DNA of 64,000 bases from UMGS692 sp963653425 (GTDB lineage Bacteria > Bacillota > Clostridia > Christensenellales > CAG-314). The notes beneath the pieces are model-generated. The model searched no databases. It worked only from the letters and a program-made list of their open reading frames with translations, and was not told the origin of the DNA. The stretch's first letter is position 1. The number at the start of each line of letters is the position of its first letter. The stretch covers positions 124,001-188,000 of the forward strand of contig CAVJWC010000002.1 of assembly GCA_963653425.1 (NCBI GenBank). The letters run 5' to 3'. Made by a program: the position numbers and the translations under genes. This document shows, piece after piece, positions 7,764-17,480 of the stretch.

Positions 7764-9551
7764 TTATTTACCGAGAAGTTTTTTGAGTTCTTCGAGAGTG
7801 TCCGCAAAGGATTTTGCAACGATGTCGAAAGGTTCGTCGGTGGTAAGGTCTACGCCTGCAACTTTAAGTTCGCTGACGGGATCCATCGAGCAACCGAGAG
7901 TAAGGAACTTTCTGTAATTGTCGACTGCGGGTTTGCCTTCTTTGAGAATCTTTTCCGCGATACATACGGCGGAGATGATGCCCGTAGCGTACTTGTAAAC
8001 GTAGAAAGCTCTGTAGAAGTGAGGAACTCTCGCCCATTCGTAAGCGATTTCTTTGTTGTGTCTGACGGCTTTTCCGTAGTACTTCTTGTTGAGTTTGAGA
8101 TATTCGCGGCAAAGGTTTTCGTAGGTAAGAGTTTCGCCTCTTTCTTCCATTGCGTGAGAGATATATTCGAACTCGGCAAACATAGTCTGACGGTACATGG
8201 TCGTTCTGAGCATATCGAGATAGAATGTAAGGAGGTACTTCTTAACGTTTTCGTCCTTGGTGGTGGAGAGAAGATATTTAAGAAGAAGAACTTCGTTACA
8301 GGTGGAAGCGACTTCGGCTACGAAAATCTTATATTCCGCTTTGTCGGAAGGCTGGGTGCCGTTGCTGTAATAGCTGTGCATAGCGTGTCCCATTTCGTGA
8401 GCGATGGTGCTGATGTCGTTGGTGGTCTGCTGATAATTCAGAAGAACGAAGGGGTGAACTCCGCTTACGCCGATGGAATATGCACCGCTGCGTTTTCCGG
8501 GGGTTTCGTAAACGTCTATCCAACGTTCTTTTCTTGCCTGTTCGAGAACTTTAATGTAGTCCTTTCCGAGAGGAGCAAGAGCCTTCTTGACAAGTTCGTA
8601 AGCGTCGTCGAATTCGAGTTTGATGTCGGCGTCTTCGATCATGGGAACGTACAGATCGTACATGTTGAGCGTTTTAAGACCTAAAACTTCCTTCTTGAGC
8701 GCGATATAATCGTGGAGAGGAGCAAGGTTCTTGTTTATGCATTTGATGAGGTTTTCGTAAACGGCTTTGTCTACTTCTTCGTAGAAGAGAGCGGATTCCA
8801 TCGTGGAGCCGAATTTTCTGGTTCTTGCGCGAGTCCAGTCAACCTTAACCTGAGAAGCGTAAAGAGAAGCGAGAGTGTTTATAACGTCGATATAGCCCTT
8901 ATAATACTTTTTGAAAGCGTCTGCTCTGACTTTCTGATCGGGATCGTGAAGAAGCTGAGAGTAAGAACCGTGAGAAAGAGGAACTTTCTGTCCGCGAACG
9001 TTTACTTTAGCCCATCTGATGTCGCCGTTGTCCAATCTGTCGAACGCGCCTTTGAAGTTGCCGAGAACGGGAGAGAAGGAAGCGAGAATTCTTTCTTCTG
9101 CCGTGGAAAGAATGTGATCTTTGCCTTTAAGTATGGATTTAAGGCTTACGTCGTAATCCGAAAATCTCGGATCTGCGATCATATCTTCGAGCATTTCCTT
9201 GGGGTTGGCGGAAATTTCGGGGCTTGCGTAAGCGGTAGCTTCGCCGAGTCTGGAGAACAAACCCATAACTCTGCCTATACGGGACTGAGCTTCGGTATTC
9301 CTGCTGTCTTCGTCCTGACCAAGGAAAGCGTAGAGGTAAACGCGGCTTATGAGCTTGTCGTGTTTGGTGTTGAAAAGGAAGTATTCCAGAATGGTTTCCT
9401 TGTTGTTGAGTTTGCCTTTATAAGCGGCGAAAGCGGGAATAAGAGCTTCGATTTCTTTCATTGCTTTTTCCCAATCTGCGGGCGTCTTAAAAATGGCGGT
9501 TTTGTCCCATGTATACTGTTCGGGAATTTCGGATCTGTTTTTGTAACTCAT
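7764..9551 (-). CDS. pepF: Oligoendopeptidase F (M3B metallopeptidase)
   Basis: 595-residue cytosolic zinc metallopeptidase that cleaves oligopeptides of roughly 7-17 residues and so recycles peptides. The zinc motif is HEMGH at 385-389 in the context TIAHEMGHAMHSYY. The N-terminal helical region and the C-terminal YKYATG region match PepF/M3B proteins, and the length matches the family (about 600). It is a single gene with its own promoter (9597-9625) and terminator. AGGAGG lies 14 bases before the start, slightly farther than usual. It lies convergent to the secreted protease upstream, which could in principle supply peptides, though that link is inference. Confidence 0.95.
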   Translation of the reverse strand: MSYKNRSEIPEQYTWDKTAIFKTPADWEKAMKEIEALIPAFAAYKGKLNNKETILEYFLFNTKHDKLISRVYLYAFLGQDEDSRNTEAQSRIGRVMGLFSRLGEATAYASPEISANPKEMLEDMIADPRFSDYDVSLKSILKGKDHILSTAEERILASFSPVLGNFKGAFDRLDNGDIRWAKVNVRGQKVPLSHGSYSQLLHDPDQKVRADAFKKYYKGYIDVINTLASLYASQVKVDWTRARTRKFGSTMESALFYEEVDKAVYENLIKCINKNLAPLHDYIALKKEVLGLKTLNMYDLYVPMIEDADIKLEFDDAYELVKKALAPLGKDYIKVLEQARKERWIDVYETPGKRSGAYSIGVSGVHPFVLLNYQQTTNDISTIAHEMGHAMHSYYSNGTQPSDKAEYKIFVAEVASTCNEVLLLKYLLSTTKDENVKKYLLTFYLDMLRTTMYRQTMFAEFEYISHAMEERGETLTYENLCREYLKLNKKYYGKAVRHNKEIAYEWARVPHFYRAFYVYKYATGIISAVCIAEKILKEGKPAVDNYRKFLTLGCSMDPVSELKVAGVDLTTDEPFDIVAKSFADTLEELKKLLGK

Positions 9552-9596
9552 TTAAGTGACTGATGCCTCCTGTTGTATTTTTACTAAGACAATCCG

Positions 9597-9625
9597 ATTA
9601 TAACATAAAAAAACCCGCTTAGCAA
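9597..9625 (-). promoter_or_regulatory. Promoter of pepF
   Basis: Minus strand TTGCTA (9625-9620), 17-base spacer, TATAAT (9602-9597). Confidence 0.8.
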
Positions 9626-9790
9626 CTTTTTTAAGCAGAAATGTATAAAAATGCTTTTTTTGGTCAAAAAATCAAAAAACCTTTTTTCGGAAAACCCTGT
9701 AAAGGAATTTTCCCGTATAATTTTCCGCTTTAATTTTAGCAAATATAAAGCAAAAATAATGGGTTAAACGCAATAAATAAAACAAACCGC

Positions 9791-9819
9791 TTGACAAAGA
9801 CGGACGACGAAAGTATACT
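9791..9819 (+). promoter_or_regulatory. Promoter of the VWA lipoprotein gene
   Basis: TTGACA (9791-9796), 17-base spacer, TATACT (9814-9819). This promoter argues that an upstream in-frame TTG (9791) is not a start codon. The rest of the 9552-9895 gap is A/T-rich with nothing else recognised. Confidence 0.82.
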
Positions 9820-9895
9820 TAAAAAGAACGAATGGCGAAAAAAGGTCGGAGCGTGCGTTCGTTCGTATAAATATCGATTCAAGGGAGGTTTCAAT

Positions 9896-11167
9896 ATGAA
9901 AAAGAAAACGTTACTTCTGGTTATTATAACCGCGCTTATATTGATTTTGTGTTCGTGCAGTATGAAAGACGGCGATTTTGAGCCCGGAGACATATCCGGC
10001 GGTATTTACAAGATGAGCGGTTCCGAAAGCGACGGCGGAGACGGCGATGATCGGCAGGAAGAATTCGAAATTCCCGCGGGACAGCTTACCGCAGGAGAGT
10101 GGAACGATCTCGACAATATGGAGTTCTGGAAAAAACTCACGACCGAAACGGAAAATCTCGAAGACGGAAGTTTGAAAAGGGCTTTGGAAACCTATAAAAA
10201 TCTCGACCAAGGCACTTTGAGCTTAGTGAAAGTCGCGGTTTCGAGTCAGGGCGAACCCGTTTTCAACGCGAACGTAAAGCTTTTTAACGGCGAAGAAGTC
10301 ATAGATACGGCGTTTACCGACGTTCAGGGCAAAGCTTACGTTTTTGCGGGAGATAAGGAAGGCACGCGTATAGAAGTTTCTTACGGAGAGAAAAAGGAAG
10401 AAGTCGAGCTTAATAAGGACGCTCAGCCTTTCACTGCAATAAACGTAGAACTTAATAACGTTCGGTCATCCGCGAAGATTTGTCAGCTTATGTTCGTTGT
10501 GGATACCACCGGTTCCATGGGCGACGAAATAGATTACCTCAAATCGGAAATCAAAGACGTAGCCGCTAAAATATCGGCTGCTTCGGAAGAAAAGGTTACG
10601 CTTCAGATCGCGCTTTTATTCTACCGCGACAAAGGCGACGAATACGTTACGAGATATTTCCCCTTCACGGAGAACATAGACGAAGTAACGAAGAACATTT
10701 CCGCTCAGGAGGCTCAGGGCGGAGGAGACTTCGAAGAAGCGGTAGACGTTGCTTTTACCGAAGCCGTTGACAAACAGTGGCTGGAAAACGCATCCAAACT
10801 CATAATTCACGTTGCGGACGCTCCTCACCACTATAAGGACGTACAGGACAGTTTCGATAACGCATACAACGACCGTTACTTTACGGCAATCGAAAAGATG
10901 AGAGAAAAGGGCATAAGACTTGTTTCCGTAGCAAGCAGCGGAGTGGATAAAGTTACCGAACTTCTTATGCGTCAGCACGGTATGCTCACGGGCGGAACTT
11001 ACGTCTTCCTGACCAACCACAGCGGAATAGGAGAGGAAAAGATTATCCCCACCGTAGGCGATTACGTGGTGGAATATCTTAACGACTGTCTCGTAAGAGT
11101 AGCCGTCCGTTATCTTCTCGGCGTTGAAATCGAACCCGTTCCGTATAATCAGAAACAAGGTCAGTAG
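9896..11167 (+). CDS. Lipoprotein with von Willebrand factor A domain
   Basis: 423 residues from the ATG at 9896, chosen because AGGGAGG precedes it by seven bases and the promoter lies upstream. Signal peptide residues 1-20 with Cys21 as the lipid anchor (LCSC). An acidic Gly/Asp/Ser linker (about 40-60) is followed by a short beta-rich region (about 108-188) that may be a transthyretin-like Ig fold (FNANVKLFNGEEVI). The VWA domain starts near 196 with a MIDAS motif (DTTGSMG at 203-209). Such domains bind ligands through a metal ion. The partner is unknown and no AAA MoxR-type gene is adjacent. It is a single-gene unit. Confidence 0.88.
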   Translation: MKKKTLLLVIITALILILCSCSMKDGDFEPGDISGGIYKMSGSESDGGDGDDRQEEFEIPAGQLTAGEWNDLDNMEFWKKLTTETENLEDGSLKRALETYKNLDQGTLSLVKVAVSSQGEPVFNANVKLFNGEEVIDTAFTDVQGKAYVFAGDKEGTRIEVSYGEKKEEVELNKDAQPFTAINVELNNVRSSAKICQLMFVVDTTGSMGDEIDYLKSEIKDVAAKISAASEEKVTLQIALLFYRDKGDEYVTRYFPFTENIDEVTKNISAQEAQGGGDFEEAVDVAFTEAVDKQWLENASKLIIHVADAPHHYKDVQDSFDNAYNDRYFTAIEKMREKGIRLVSVASSGVDKVTELLMRQHGMLTGGTYVFLTNHSGIGEEKIIPTVGDYVVEYLNDCLVRVAVRYLLGVEIEPVPYNQKQGQ

Positions 11168-11310
11168 ACTTCGGGCGGATAGCGCGGATACAGCCCGTGA
11201 AACGGAGAAATAAAACACGGCTAACGCCACAGAATAAGCTTAAACGGCTGTAAAGAAGAACGCAACCGCAGATAAGCTTAAACGGCTGTAAAACGAAATA
11301 AACGAAACTC

Positions 11311-11352
11311 AATCGGCCACGCACGGGTAAAATGTGCGCGGCTGATTTTTTT
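11311..11352 (+). terminator. Terminator of the VWA gene
   Basis: ATCGGCC/GGCTGAT outer stem with CGCAC/GTGCG inner stem, followed by seven T. Between gene end and terminator a word ATAAGCTTAAACGGCTGTAAA occurs twice in part (about 11233-11295), a small direct repeat. Confidence 0.8.
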
Positions 11353-11506
11353 GCGCTTAAAAACGGGGCGAACGAAGCGATAACGGGACGAACGAAACGA
11401 CGTTTTATGATTATATAAAGATATTTTGCGATTAACGTAAACGAAGGCTTATAGGAAAATATTCGGCGTAGGGGGAACGAAAGGGACGACAAATTACTTA
11501 AAACGA

Positions 11507-11535
11507 TTGACAAATTCACGAGGATATACTAAAAT
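11507..11535 (+). promoter_or_regulatory. Promoter of rny
   Basis: TTGACA (11507-11512), 17-base spacer, TAAAAT (11530-11535). The leader is about 100 bases. Confidence 0.8.
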
Positions 11536-11645
11536 ATAAAGTACTATGGGGTTATTTCGATAACCGCTTGTGTCAATAATATCGACGCCGTGCAGGCACC
11601 GCTTGCCGTCGTCATATTCTGTACTAATAGATCTGGAGGAAAAAG

Positions 11646-13241
11646 ATGTTTTTTAACATGATGCTCAGTGCCGGTCAGGTTGACGCTTGGCTGCTCGTAG
11701 TTATCGGGATAGTGAGCATCGGTGTAGGAGCAGGCGTTTTTTATCTTGTTGACAGATACCTTTTGAATAAGAAAATCAACAACGCGAAAAACCGTGCAAA
11801 TTCTATTATTGATGACGCTAAGATCGAAGCTAAGACACTGAAAAAAGAAGCTATTATCGAAGCAAAAGAAGAAATCCTTAAACTTAAAACGGAATTCGAC
11901 CGCGAAAGTAAGGAAAAATCCAAGGAACTTTCCAAACAGGAAGACAGACTTATCGGAAGAGAAGCTACTCTCGACAAGAAAGAAGACGCTCTTACGAGAA
12001 GACAGGAACAACAGGAACAGCAACTCAAAACGTTGCACAGCCAGCAGGCGGAACTTCAGAAGAAGCAAGCCGAAATGGAGAAATTCAACGAAAAGCTCAA
12101 TGCCGAGCTTGAAAGAGTTTCTCAGATGACCAAAGAAGAAGCGCGTTCGGCTCTCGTTGAAACCATCGTTGCCGACGCAAGAAAGGAAGCCGCTGTAATC
12201 GTTCGCGACATCGAGAACGAAGCCAAGGAAAACGGCGAGAAGAAAGCCAAGGAAATTATCGGAAGCGCAATTCAGAGATACGCTGCCGAACAGGTTTCCG
12301 AAGCAACGATCACTACGATACCTCTTCCCAACGACGATATGAAGGGCAGACTTATCGGCAGAGAGGGCAGAAACATAAGAGCTATCGAAAACGCGACGGG
12401 CGTCGATCTTATTATCGACGATACGCCCGAAGTGGTTGTTCTGTCGGGCTTCGATCCCGTAAGAAGACAGATAGCGAGAATTACCATCGAAAGACTTATC
12501 ACCGACGGAAGAATTCATCCGGCGAGAATCGAAGAAATGGCTGAAAAGGTCAGAAAGGAAATGGACGTCACCATCAAAGAAGCAGGTGAAGCCGCATCTT
12601 TCGACACGGGCGTTTTCGGACTCCATCCCGAGATTATCAAACTGCTCGGAAGACTTAAATTCAGAACCAGCTACGGACAGAACGTTCTTAACCACTCTCT
12701 CGAAGTATCCTATATAGCCGGAATGATGGCTGCCGAACTCGGAGTAGACGTTATGCTGGCTAAAAGAGCGGGTCTGCTTCACGACATCGGCAAAGCCGTA
12801 GATCAGGAAGTCGAAGGCACGCACGTTCAGATAGGCGCGGACCTTGCAAAGAAGTACCGCGAAAGCAAAGAAGTGGTCAACGCTATTATGGCTCACCACG
12901 GCGACGTCGATCCCATGACGATAGAAGCCGTTCTCGTGGCGGCAGCCGACGCCGTTTCGGGTGCAAGACCGGGCGCAAGACGCGAAACCATAGAGAATTA
13001 CGTAAAACGTCTTGAAAAACTCGAAGAAATCGCAAGCAGTTTCAACGGCGTTCAGAAGGTTTACGCTCTTCAGGCGGGCAGAGAAATCAGAGTTATCGTT
13101 AAACCCGAAGTGGTCAACGATCCGACTATGGTTCTTCTTGCAAAGGACATCGCGAAGAAAATCGAAAGCGAAATGGAATACCCGGGACAGATTAAAGTCA
13201 ACGTCATCAGGGAAACCAGAAGCGTCGAATACGCTAAGTAA
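11646..13241 (+). CDS. rny: Ribonuclease Y
   Basis: 531-residue membrane-anchored endoribonuclease that starts mRNA decay in Bacillota. One N-terminal transmembrane helix (about 14-36) is followed by a long charged coiled coil (about 40-205), a KH RNA-binding domain with [10 protein letters not shown] (234-243), and an HD phosphohydrolase domain with His350 and HD at 379-380 ([10 protein letters not shown]). Length and order are exactly those of the family. GGAGG lies seven bases before the ATG. It has its own promoter and terminator. RNase J, its usual partner in decay, is at 40.3 kb. Confidence 0.98.
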   Translation: MFFNMMLSAGQVDAWLLVVIGIVSIGVGAGVFYLVDRYLLNKKINNAKNRANSIIDDAKIEAKTLKKEAIIEAKEEILKLKTEFDRESKEKSKELSKQEDRLIGREATLDKKEDALTRRQEQQEQQLKTLHSQQAELQKKQAEMEKFNEKLNAELERVSQMTKEEARSALVETIVADARKEAAVIVRDIENEAKENGEKKAKEIIGSAIQRYAAEQVSEATITTIPLPNDDMKGRLIGREGRNIRAIENATGVDLIIDDTPEVVVLSGFDPVRRQIARITIERLITDGRIHPARIEEMAEKVRKEMDVTIKEAGEAASFDTGVFGLHPEIIKLLGRLKFRTSYGQNVLNHSLEVSYIAGMMAAELGVDVMLAKRAGLLHDIGKAVDQEVEGTHVQIGADLAKKYRESKEVVNAIMAHHGDVDPMTIEAVLVAAADAVSGARPGARRETIENYVKRLEKLEEIASSFNGVQKVYALQAGREIRVIVKPEVVNDPTMVLLAKDIAKKIESEMEYPGQIKVNVIRETRSVEYAK

Positions 13242-13262
13242 GACAAAAACGAACGGATTAAG

Positions 13263-13295
13263 TGCGATTCGGGGGAAACCTCGGATCGCATTTTT
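13263..13295 (+). terminator. Terminator of rny
   Basis: TGCGAT...ATCGCA outer stem with GGGG/CCTC inner pairing, followed by TTTTT. Confidence 0.8.
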
Positions 13296-13336
13296 GCAAA
13301 AAAGAAAAAACGAAGCGCAGTTTAACCGATATTCGA

Positions 13337-13365
13337 TTGACAACAAGCCCTCCGTTTAGTATAAT
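13337..13365 (+). promoter_or_regulatory. Promoter of tRNA-Trp
   Basis: Perfect TTGACA (13337-13342) and TATAAT (13360-13365) with a 17-base spacer, ending 9 bases before the tRNA. Confidence 0.92.
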
Positions 13366-13374
13366 AGTCGGAGT

Positions 13375-13449
13375 AGGGGAGTGGCTCAACGGTAGAGTAG
13401 CGGTCTCCAAAACCGTAGGTTGCGTGTTCGAATCGCGTCTCCCCTGCCA
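13375..13449 (+). tRNA. tRNA-Trp (CCA anticodon), CCA end encoded
   Basis: Acceptor AGGGGAG pairs with CTCCCCT, followed by G and encoded CCA. The anticodon loop reads CTCCAAA, giving CCA and tryptophan. D-arm GCTCAACGGTAGAGT and T-loop GTTCGAATC are canonical. It stands alone with its own promoter and terminator. Confidence 0.97.
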
Positions 13450-13452
13450 CAT

Positions 13453-13482
13453 AAAAGCACTTTATTATAAAGTGCTTTTTCC
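13453..13482 (+). terminator. Terminator of tRNA-Trp
   Basis: AAAGCACTTTA stem with TAAAGTGCTTT, then a T run, three bases after the tRNA. Confidence 0.85.
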
Positions 13483-13677
13483 TTTCTTTATAAATTTCTT
13501 TTTTACGGATAATCGTCGTTTATCCGATCTGCGGTAATACCCGAAAAATTGCTTAATCGCATTTAATTCCCCCATAAAAGCAGATTGTTTATATTTAATT
13601 ATTTACAGAAATACAGTGCTTATCGGTTAAAATGAAAAAGAAGTAAAATCAGCGTTGCCTTAAATAACGTAAACGAC

Positions 13678-13706
13678 TTGACAGAAAGGAAGTTTTTATA
13701 TATAAT
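13678..13706 (+). promoter_or_regulatory. Promoter of the MDR dehydrogenase gene
   Basis: Perfect TTGACA (13678-13683), 17-base spacer, TATAAT (13701-13706). Confidence 0.9.
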
Positions 13707-13752
13707 ACGAGTGATTCGGTAGAGTTTATCGAATAATCAGGAGATAAAGATT

Positions 13753-14760
13753 ATGCAGGCTTGGCGAATAGTTGCACCAAAGAAAATTGAAAAATACGAA
13801 GCTAAGAGCGGAGACGTTTCTTCGACGGAGTTCGTCAGAGTGAAAATCGAACAGTTTGCGATTTCGAGGAGCGACGTCAAAACCTATACGTCGGGTTCGG
13901 GTGCGCCGATCATTCCCGGGAGACACGGAGTCGGCGTTATAAGCGAAGCTCACGCGGAGGACGTTTTTTTCAAGAAGAGCGACAGAGTGGTAGTCGATCC
14001 GTACATTGCGTGCGGAGAATGTATAGAATGCAAGACGGGACATACCGAAAGATGCCTGAAAAGACGTATTCTCGGCAGGGATACGGACGGTCTTCAGACC
14101 GACTTCATTACTCTTCCGACGGAATGCGTGCATAAACTTCCGCAAAACGTTCCTTTCGAATCGGCTGTATTTGCCGAATACGTCGCTATGGCTATCAACG
14201 CGATAGACAAGATAGATATAAAGAAAGGCGATCACGTTGCGGTTCTTGCGGCTAACAAAATAGGCAACATCATGGCTCAGCTTATAGCCTATTATCAGGC
14301 GATACCCATCGTTATCGACAATAGCGACGAAATGCTTGCGCTGGCTGTCGAAGCGGGTATTCCTTATACGCTTAATCCCGATAAAGTCGATATAAAAGAA
14401 GAAATCGTGTCCATGACGGGCGGAAGGCTGTGCGAAAAGGTCATTTATATGACCAATAAGCCCGACCAGATAGACTTGGGACTGTCCATTTGCGCTCCCT
14501 ACGGAATCATGTGCGCCGTCGGTTACGAACAAGCCGAAGCTTCCGCGGATTTCGCTATGATATGCAAAAAACAGCTTACCGTCTGCACGATAGACAGCGG
14601 TTCCAACGCATTCCCTACGGCTATAAATCTGCTTGCCACCAAAGCCGTAAAAACTCAGCTTCTTATAGATAAAACGGTAGGCTTCGACGACGTCCCCGCC
14701 GTGTATAAAGACGCCGATTCCGTTAATTTCGACGCCAAAAGCGTACTCGTGAAAGAGTAA
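13753..14760 (+). CDS. Medium-chain dehydrogenase/reductase with structural but apparently no catalytic zinc site
   Basis: 335 residues of the zinc alcohol dehydrogenase (MDR) fold. The four structural-zinc cysteines are intact (Cys87, 90, 93, 101 in CGECIECKTGHTERC). At the catalytic site the usual ICGSD reads ISRSD (Ser38 in place of Cys), and the usual GHE reads GRH (56-58), so the usual zinc ligands are replaced. The nucleotide-binding loop is also poor (VLAANKIGNIM rather than GxGxxG). It may be a non-classical reductase, a binding protein or a decayed enzyme. The frame is intact and it has a perfect promoter and a good ribosome binding site (AGGAG), so it is expressed. Family is sure, activity unknown. 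Confidence 0.82.
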   Translation: MQAWRIVAPKKIEKYEAKSGDVSSTEFVRVKIEQFAISRSDVKTYTSGSGAPIIPGRHGVGVISEAHAEDVFFKKSDRVVVDPYIACGECIECKTGHTERCLKRRILGRDTDGLQTDFITLPTECVHKLPQNVPFESAVFAEYVAMAINAIDKIDIKKGDHVAVLAANKIGNIMAQLIAYYQAIPIVIDNSDEMLALAVEAGIPYTLNPDKVDIKEEIVSMTGGRLCEKVIYMTNKPDQIDLGLSICAPYGIMCAVGYEQAEASADFAMICKKQLTVCTIDSGSNAFPTAINLLATKAVKTQLLIDKTVGFDDVPAVYKDADSVNFDAKSVLVKE

Positions 14761-14866
14761 TCGCTTATAAAAGAGTTTTTTGTAGTAACCGCTTTAAGAC
14801 GCATTTCGGCTCAAAGTCAGGTTTAACGAAAACGCGATAACGATACGCCGAGCGCGATAATATAGT

Positions 14867-14897
14867 AAAAGGTTCCTGATTCGGGAGCCTTTTCTTT
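14867..14897 (+). terminator. Terminator of the MDR gene
   Basis: AAAAGG...CCTTTT stem around TCC/GGA, followed by CTTTTT. Confidence 0.65.
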
Positions 14898-14974
14898 TTA
14901 GTAAATCCCGCCCGTTTCCCCGCAAATTCGGCTTTTTTACGGGATTCAGCTGTTTTTCCGCAAACTCGGTTTGC

Positions 14975-16294
14975 TTAAAGGAATTTTTCGACGTTCGTTA
15001 CGTCGCCTGCGCCTATTAAAAGCACGCAGGTAAAGGGCGGAAGAGCGTTTATCATATTCGCCGCCTGGAAAAAGTATTCCGCGTAACGGACTTCGAGCGT
15101 CGGATTACGTTCGCGGATTTTTTCCATAAGGTCGAGGCTCGTACCGCCTTTTATAAGGCTTTCGCGCGCCTTATAGACGGGCAGAAGGATAACTTCGTCG
15201 GCTTGGTCGAAACACTCGGCAAACCTGTTTATAAGGCTTTTGGTCCGGCTGTAAGTGTGAGGCTGAAAGACGGCGACGACTTTCTTTCTTCCCGTTTCGC
15301 GCGCGGTCTTTATGAGATTTACGATTTGTTCGGGGTGGTGGGCGTAGTCTTCGATTATCTCTTTGTTTCCTATAAGCTTCACGTCCATTCTGCGTTCTAT
15401 CCCTGAGAAACTTTCCATAGCCTCGGATATAACGCTTCCGTCGATTTTCAGAAGGCAGGCGCAGGCAAAAACCGCAAGAGCGTTCATGGAATTGTGTTTG
15501 CCGTAAAGATTGGGCTTTATTCTGCATATTTTCTCTTTCCCGAAGAATGCGTCGAAAGAATACTTTCCGTGGCTTACGGCGTAATTTTCCGCCCTGAAAT
15601 CGCTGTCTGCGTCCGTTCCGAAATACAAAACCCGTCTGTCCGTTCTTAAAAAGTCCCTGCAGGTTTCGTGAGCGATAATCACCGCGTTTTCCTTCGAACC
15701 CGCAACGAATTCGTTGTAGGCTTTATAAACGCTTTCCATATCGGGATAACAATCGGTGTGGTCGAGGTCGGTATTGAGAATGACCGCAATCGTCGGCGAC
15801 AGATGAAGAAAACTCTTTTTGTATTCGCAGGCTTCCGCAACGCAGTAACTCTCTCCTCCGCAAATGAAATTCCGTCCGCCTTGTTTGAGCTTTCCGCCGA
15901 GAAAAGCCGAAGGATTAAGCCCCGCAAAGGACAGAACGTGAGTCAAAAGAGCCGAAGCGGTGGTCTTTCCGTGCATTCCCGACACGGCTACGGAGCAGGG
16001 AAAGCGGTTGAAAACCGACGCAAGAAGAACGTCCCGTCGCATTACTTTTTTGCCCGAAGCCCGAGCCTTCCGTAAAATAACGTCGCTGCAGGGAATTGCC
16101 GCCGAATAGACGAAAACGTCCGCTTCGGGAAGCTCTTCCGCGCTAAGCGTGACGTCAATGCCTCTGAGACGAAGGCTTTTTGTCGTTTCGCTCATAATTT
16201 CGTCGCACCCCGAAACCTTTTCGCCCTTTTCCGCGAGATAACCGGATAGCGCGCTCATTCCCGAACCGCCTATTCCTATAAAAAAGTATTTCAT
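14975..16294 (-). CDS. murC: UDP-N-acetylmuramate--L-alanine ligase
   Basis: 439-residue cytosolic Mur ligase that adds L-alanine to UDP-MurNAc using ATP, the first peptide step of peptidoglycan synthesis. It has the MurC N-terminal dinucleotide-like motif GIGGSGMSAL (7-16), the ATP P-loop GMHGKTT (106-112), the LDHTD region, and the C-terminal DYAHHP motif. Length matches the family (430-460). AAGGAG lies eight bases before the ATG. It stands alone on the minus strand. I could not assign its promoter confidently in the repeat-rich upstream gap. Confidence 0.97.
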   Translation of the reverse strand: MKYFFIGIGGSGMSALSGYLAEKGEKVSGCDEIMSETTKSLRLRGIDVTLSAEELPEADVFVYSAAIPCSDVILRKARASGKKVMRRDVLLASVFNRFPCSVAVSGMHGKTTASALLTHVLSFAGLNPSAFLGGKLKQGGRNFICGGESYCVAEACEYKKSFLHLSPTIAVILNTDLDHTDCYPDMESVYKAYNEFVAGSKENAVIIAHETCRDFLRTDRRVLYFGTDADSDFRAENYAVSHGKYSFDAFFGKEKICRIKPNLYGKHNSMNALAVFACACLLKIDGSVISEAMESFSGIERRMDVKLIGNKEIIEDYAHHPEQIVNLIKTARETGRKKVVAVFQPHTYSRTKSLINRFAECFDQADEVILLPVYKARESLIKGGTSLDLMEKIRERNPTLEVRYAEYFFQAANMINALPPFTCVLLIGAGDVTNVEKFL

Positions 16295-16429
16295 ATTTTC
16301 TCCTTATACCCCCTTGCGCAACGTGAAGCCCTGCGCATTGCTTTCCGCCCGAACGGACTTCCCGAATGCGTAACGCGGTGTTTTTAATATTTTCATGAAC
16401 GTAGTTTTTCTTTTTAATATATGCCAAAA

Positions 16430-16565
16430 GCGAGTGGATTTACCTATATATACGCGCGAATATTCTCCTTTTATACGCACTAACGCAAGGATATTTCGGC
16501 TTTATACGCACGAACGCACGGATTCTCTATATATATGCACGAAAAAGAAAGATTATATGTTCAGG
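16430..16565. repeat. Degenerate repeat of TATACGCACGAA-like words
   Basis: Three or more units resembling TATATACGCGCGAATATTC, TTATACGCACTAACG and TTATACGCACGAACG follow each other every 35-50 bases. Non-coding. Together with the dispersed repeat at 16572 it fills most of the 750-base gap between murC and acpP. Confidence 0.55.
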
Positions 16566-16571
16566 CACTAC

Positions 16572-16800
16572 GTTCGTTATTACCGATTATTTTTACGGGA
16601 ATAAATCGGTTTGTCCGTCGTTTTACGCCCTTTTACGAACCGCAAGAGTACGCTCTCCGCCCAAAGCCTCGGCTAAATCAAACCAAAAGGCGTGGTTCTA
16701 TCGTAAAAAACGCCACGCGCCAGCAAATGCCCGTTTTCGGCGAATTAAAAGCGGTTACTGAGGTAACGGACGATAACGAACGTAAAGCTATTCGGCGTCT
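16572..16800 (+). repeat. Dispersed intergenic repeat, copy A (most complete)
   Basis: This copy holds two modules. The first begins TTTTTACGGGAATAAATCGG and ends near AGCCTCGGCTAAA (16591-16677). The second (16738-16786) contains GAATTAAAAGCGGTTACTG and GATAACGAACGT. The first module recurs at 63882-64000 and, in part, at 19440. The second recurs at 27680, 45392 (inverted), 17591 (inverted) and 19548 (inverted). A hairpin GCGTGG/CCACGC lies between the modules. Confidence 0.65.
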
Positions 16801-16844
16801 TTTTCAAAAAATAGTAAAAAAATCAATTAAATGTTTCTAAACAC

Positions 16845-16873
16845 TTGTAAAAAAACTCGATTTATGATAGAAT
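16845..16873 (+). promoter_or_regulatory. Promoter of acpP
   Basis: TTGTAA (16845-16850), 17-base spacer, TAGAAT (16868-16873). The leader is about 165 bases. Confidence 0.65.
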
Positions 16874-17043
16874 AAAGCGGAAGTTCAGACGGCTCATAAG
16901 CTTTACGTCGCAGATTGCGGGTTTAATCGGAAATTCGTTTATGGCAGGCAGAGATAAGAAATGAGCGCGGAAGGCGGTTTTACGTTTACATATAAAGTTA
17001 AGCGGAAGATACGCAAAAACAAACAAAACGACGGAGGTCTATT

Positions 17044-17280
17044 ATGGTATTTGAAAAATTGAAAGATATAATCGTGGATCATCTTCAGCTCAAACGCGAA
17101 GATATAACGAAAGACAGCAGAATAGTCGAAGATCTTAACGCAGATTCGCTTGACGTAGTGGAAATGGTTATGGACCTTGAAGACGAATTCGGAGTAAGCG
17201 TTCCCGACGAAGCCGTTACCGATCTTAAAACCGTAGGCGATATAGTTAATTTCGTCGAAAAAGAACTTGCTAAAAAATAA
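17044..17280 (+). CDS. acpP: Acyl carrier protein
   Basis: 78-residue acidic protein that carries fatty-acyl chains on a 4'-phosphopantetheine arm during lipid synthesis. The attachment serine lies in the canonical NADSLDVVEMVMDLE motif (Ser37 region). Length and the ending VEKELAKK are typical. GGAGG lies seven bases before the ATG. It is a single gene here, not next to fab genes, but plsY, which uses acyl-phosphate made from acyl-ACP, is at 38.4 kb. Confidence 0.97.
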   Translation: MVFEKLKDIIVDHLQLKREDITKDSRIVEDLNADSLDVVEMVMDLEDEFGVSVPDEAVTDLKTVGDIVNFVEKELAKK

Positions 17281-17480
17281 TCGGTAAAAACGATTGTCCC
17301 GAAATGGCGGTTACGTTGCCCGAAACGACAGTTACGCCGATAAGAAACGATAATTGTGTTGACTAAAACGATAATCACGTTGATTTTAGCGATAGCGACG
17401 TTTTCAAAAACCGACAATTGCGCTGATTAAGAAACGATAACGATATTGATTAAAACGACGGTTACGTTGCCGAAACAACG
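17281..17480. repeat. Degenerate tandem-like repeats after acpP
   Basis: Words of the form ACGATTG, ACGTTGCC, AACGATAAT and GTTGATTAAAACGA recur at roughly 18-25-base intervals. Non-coding. No terminator hairpin for acpP is obvious within them. Confidence 0.6.

Noticed and set aside
11544..13346. A 600-residue minus-strand open frame opposite rny
   Set aside because: It mirrors the coding strand of RNase Y, is Phe/Ser-rich, and has no domain or ribosome binding site.
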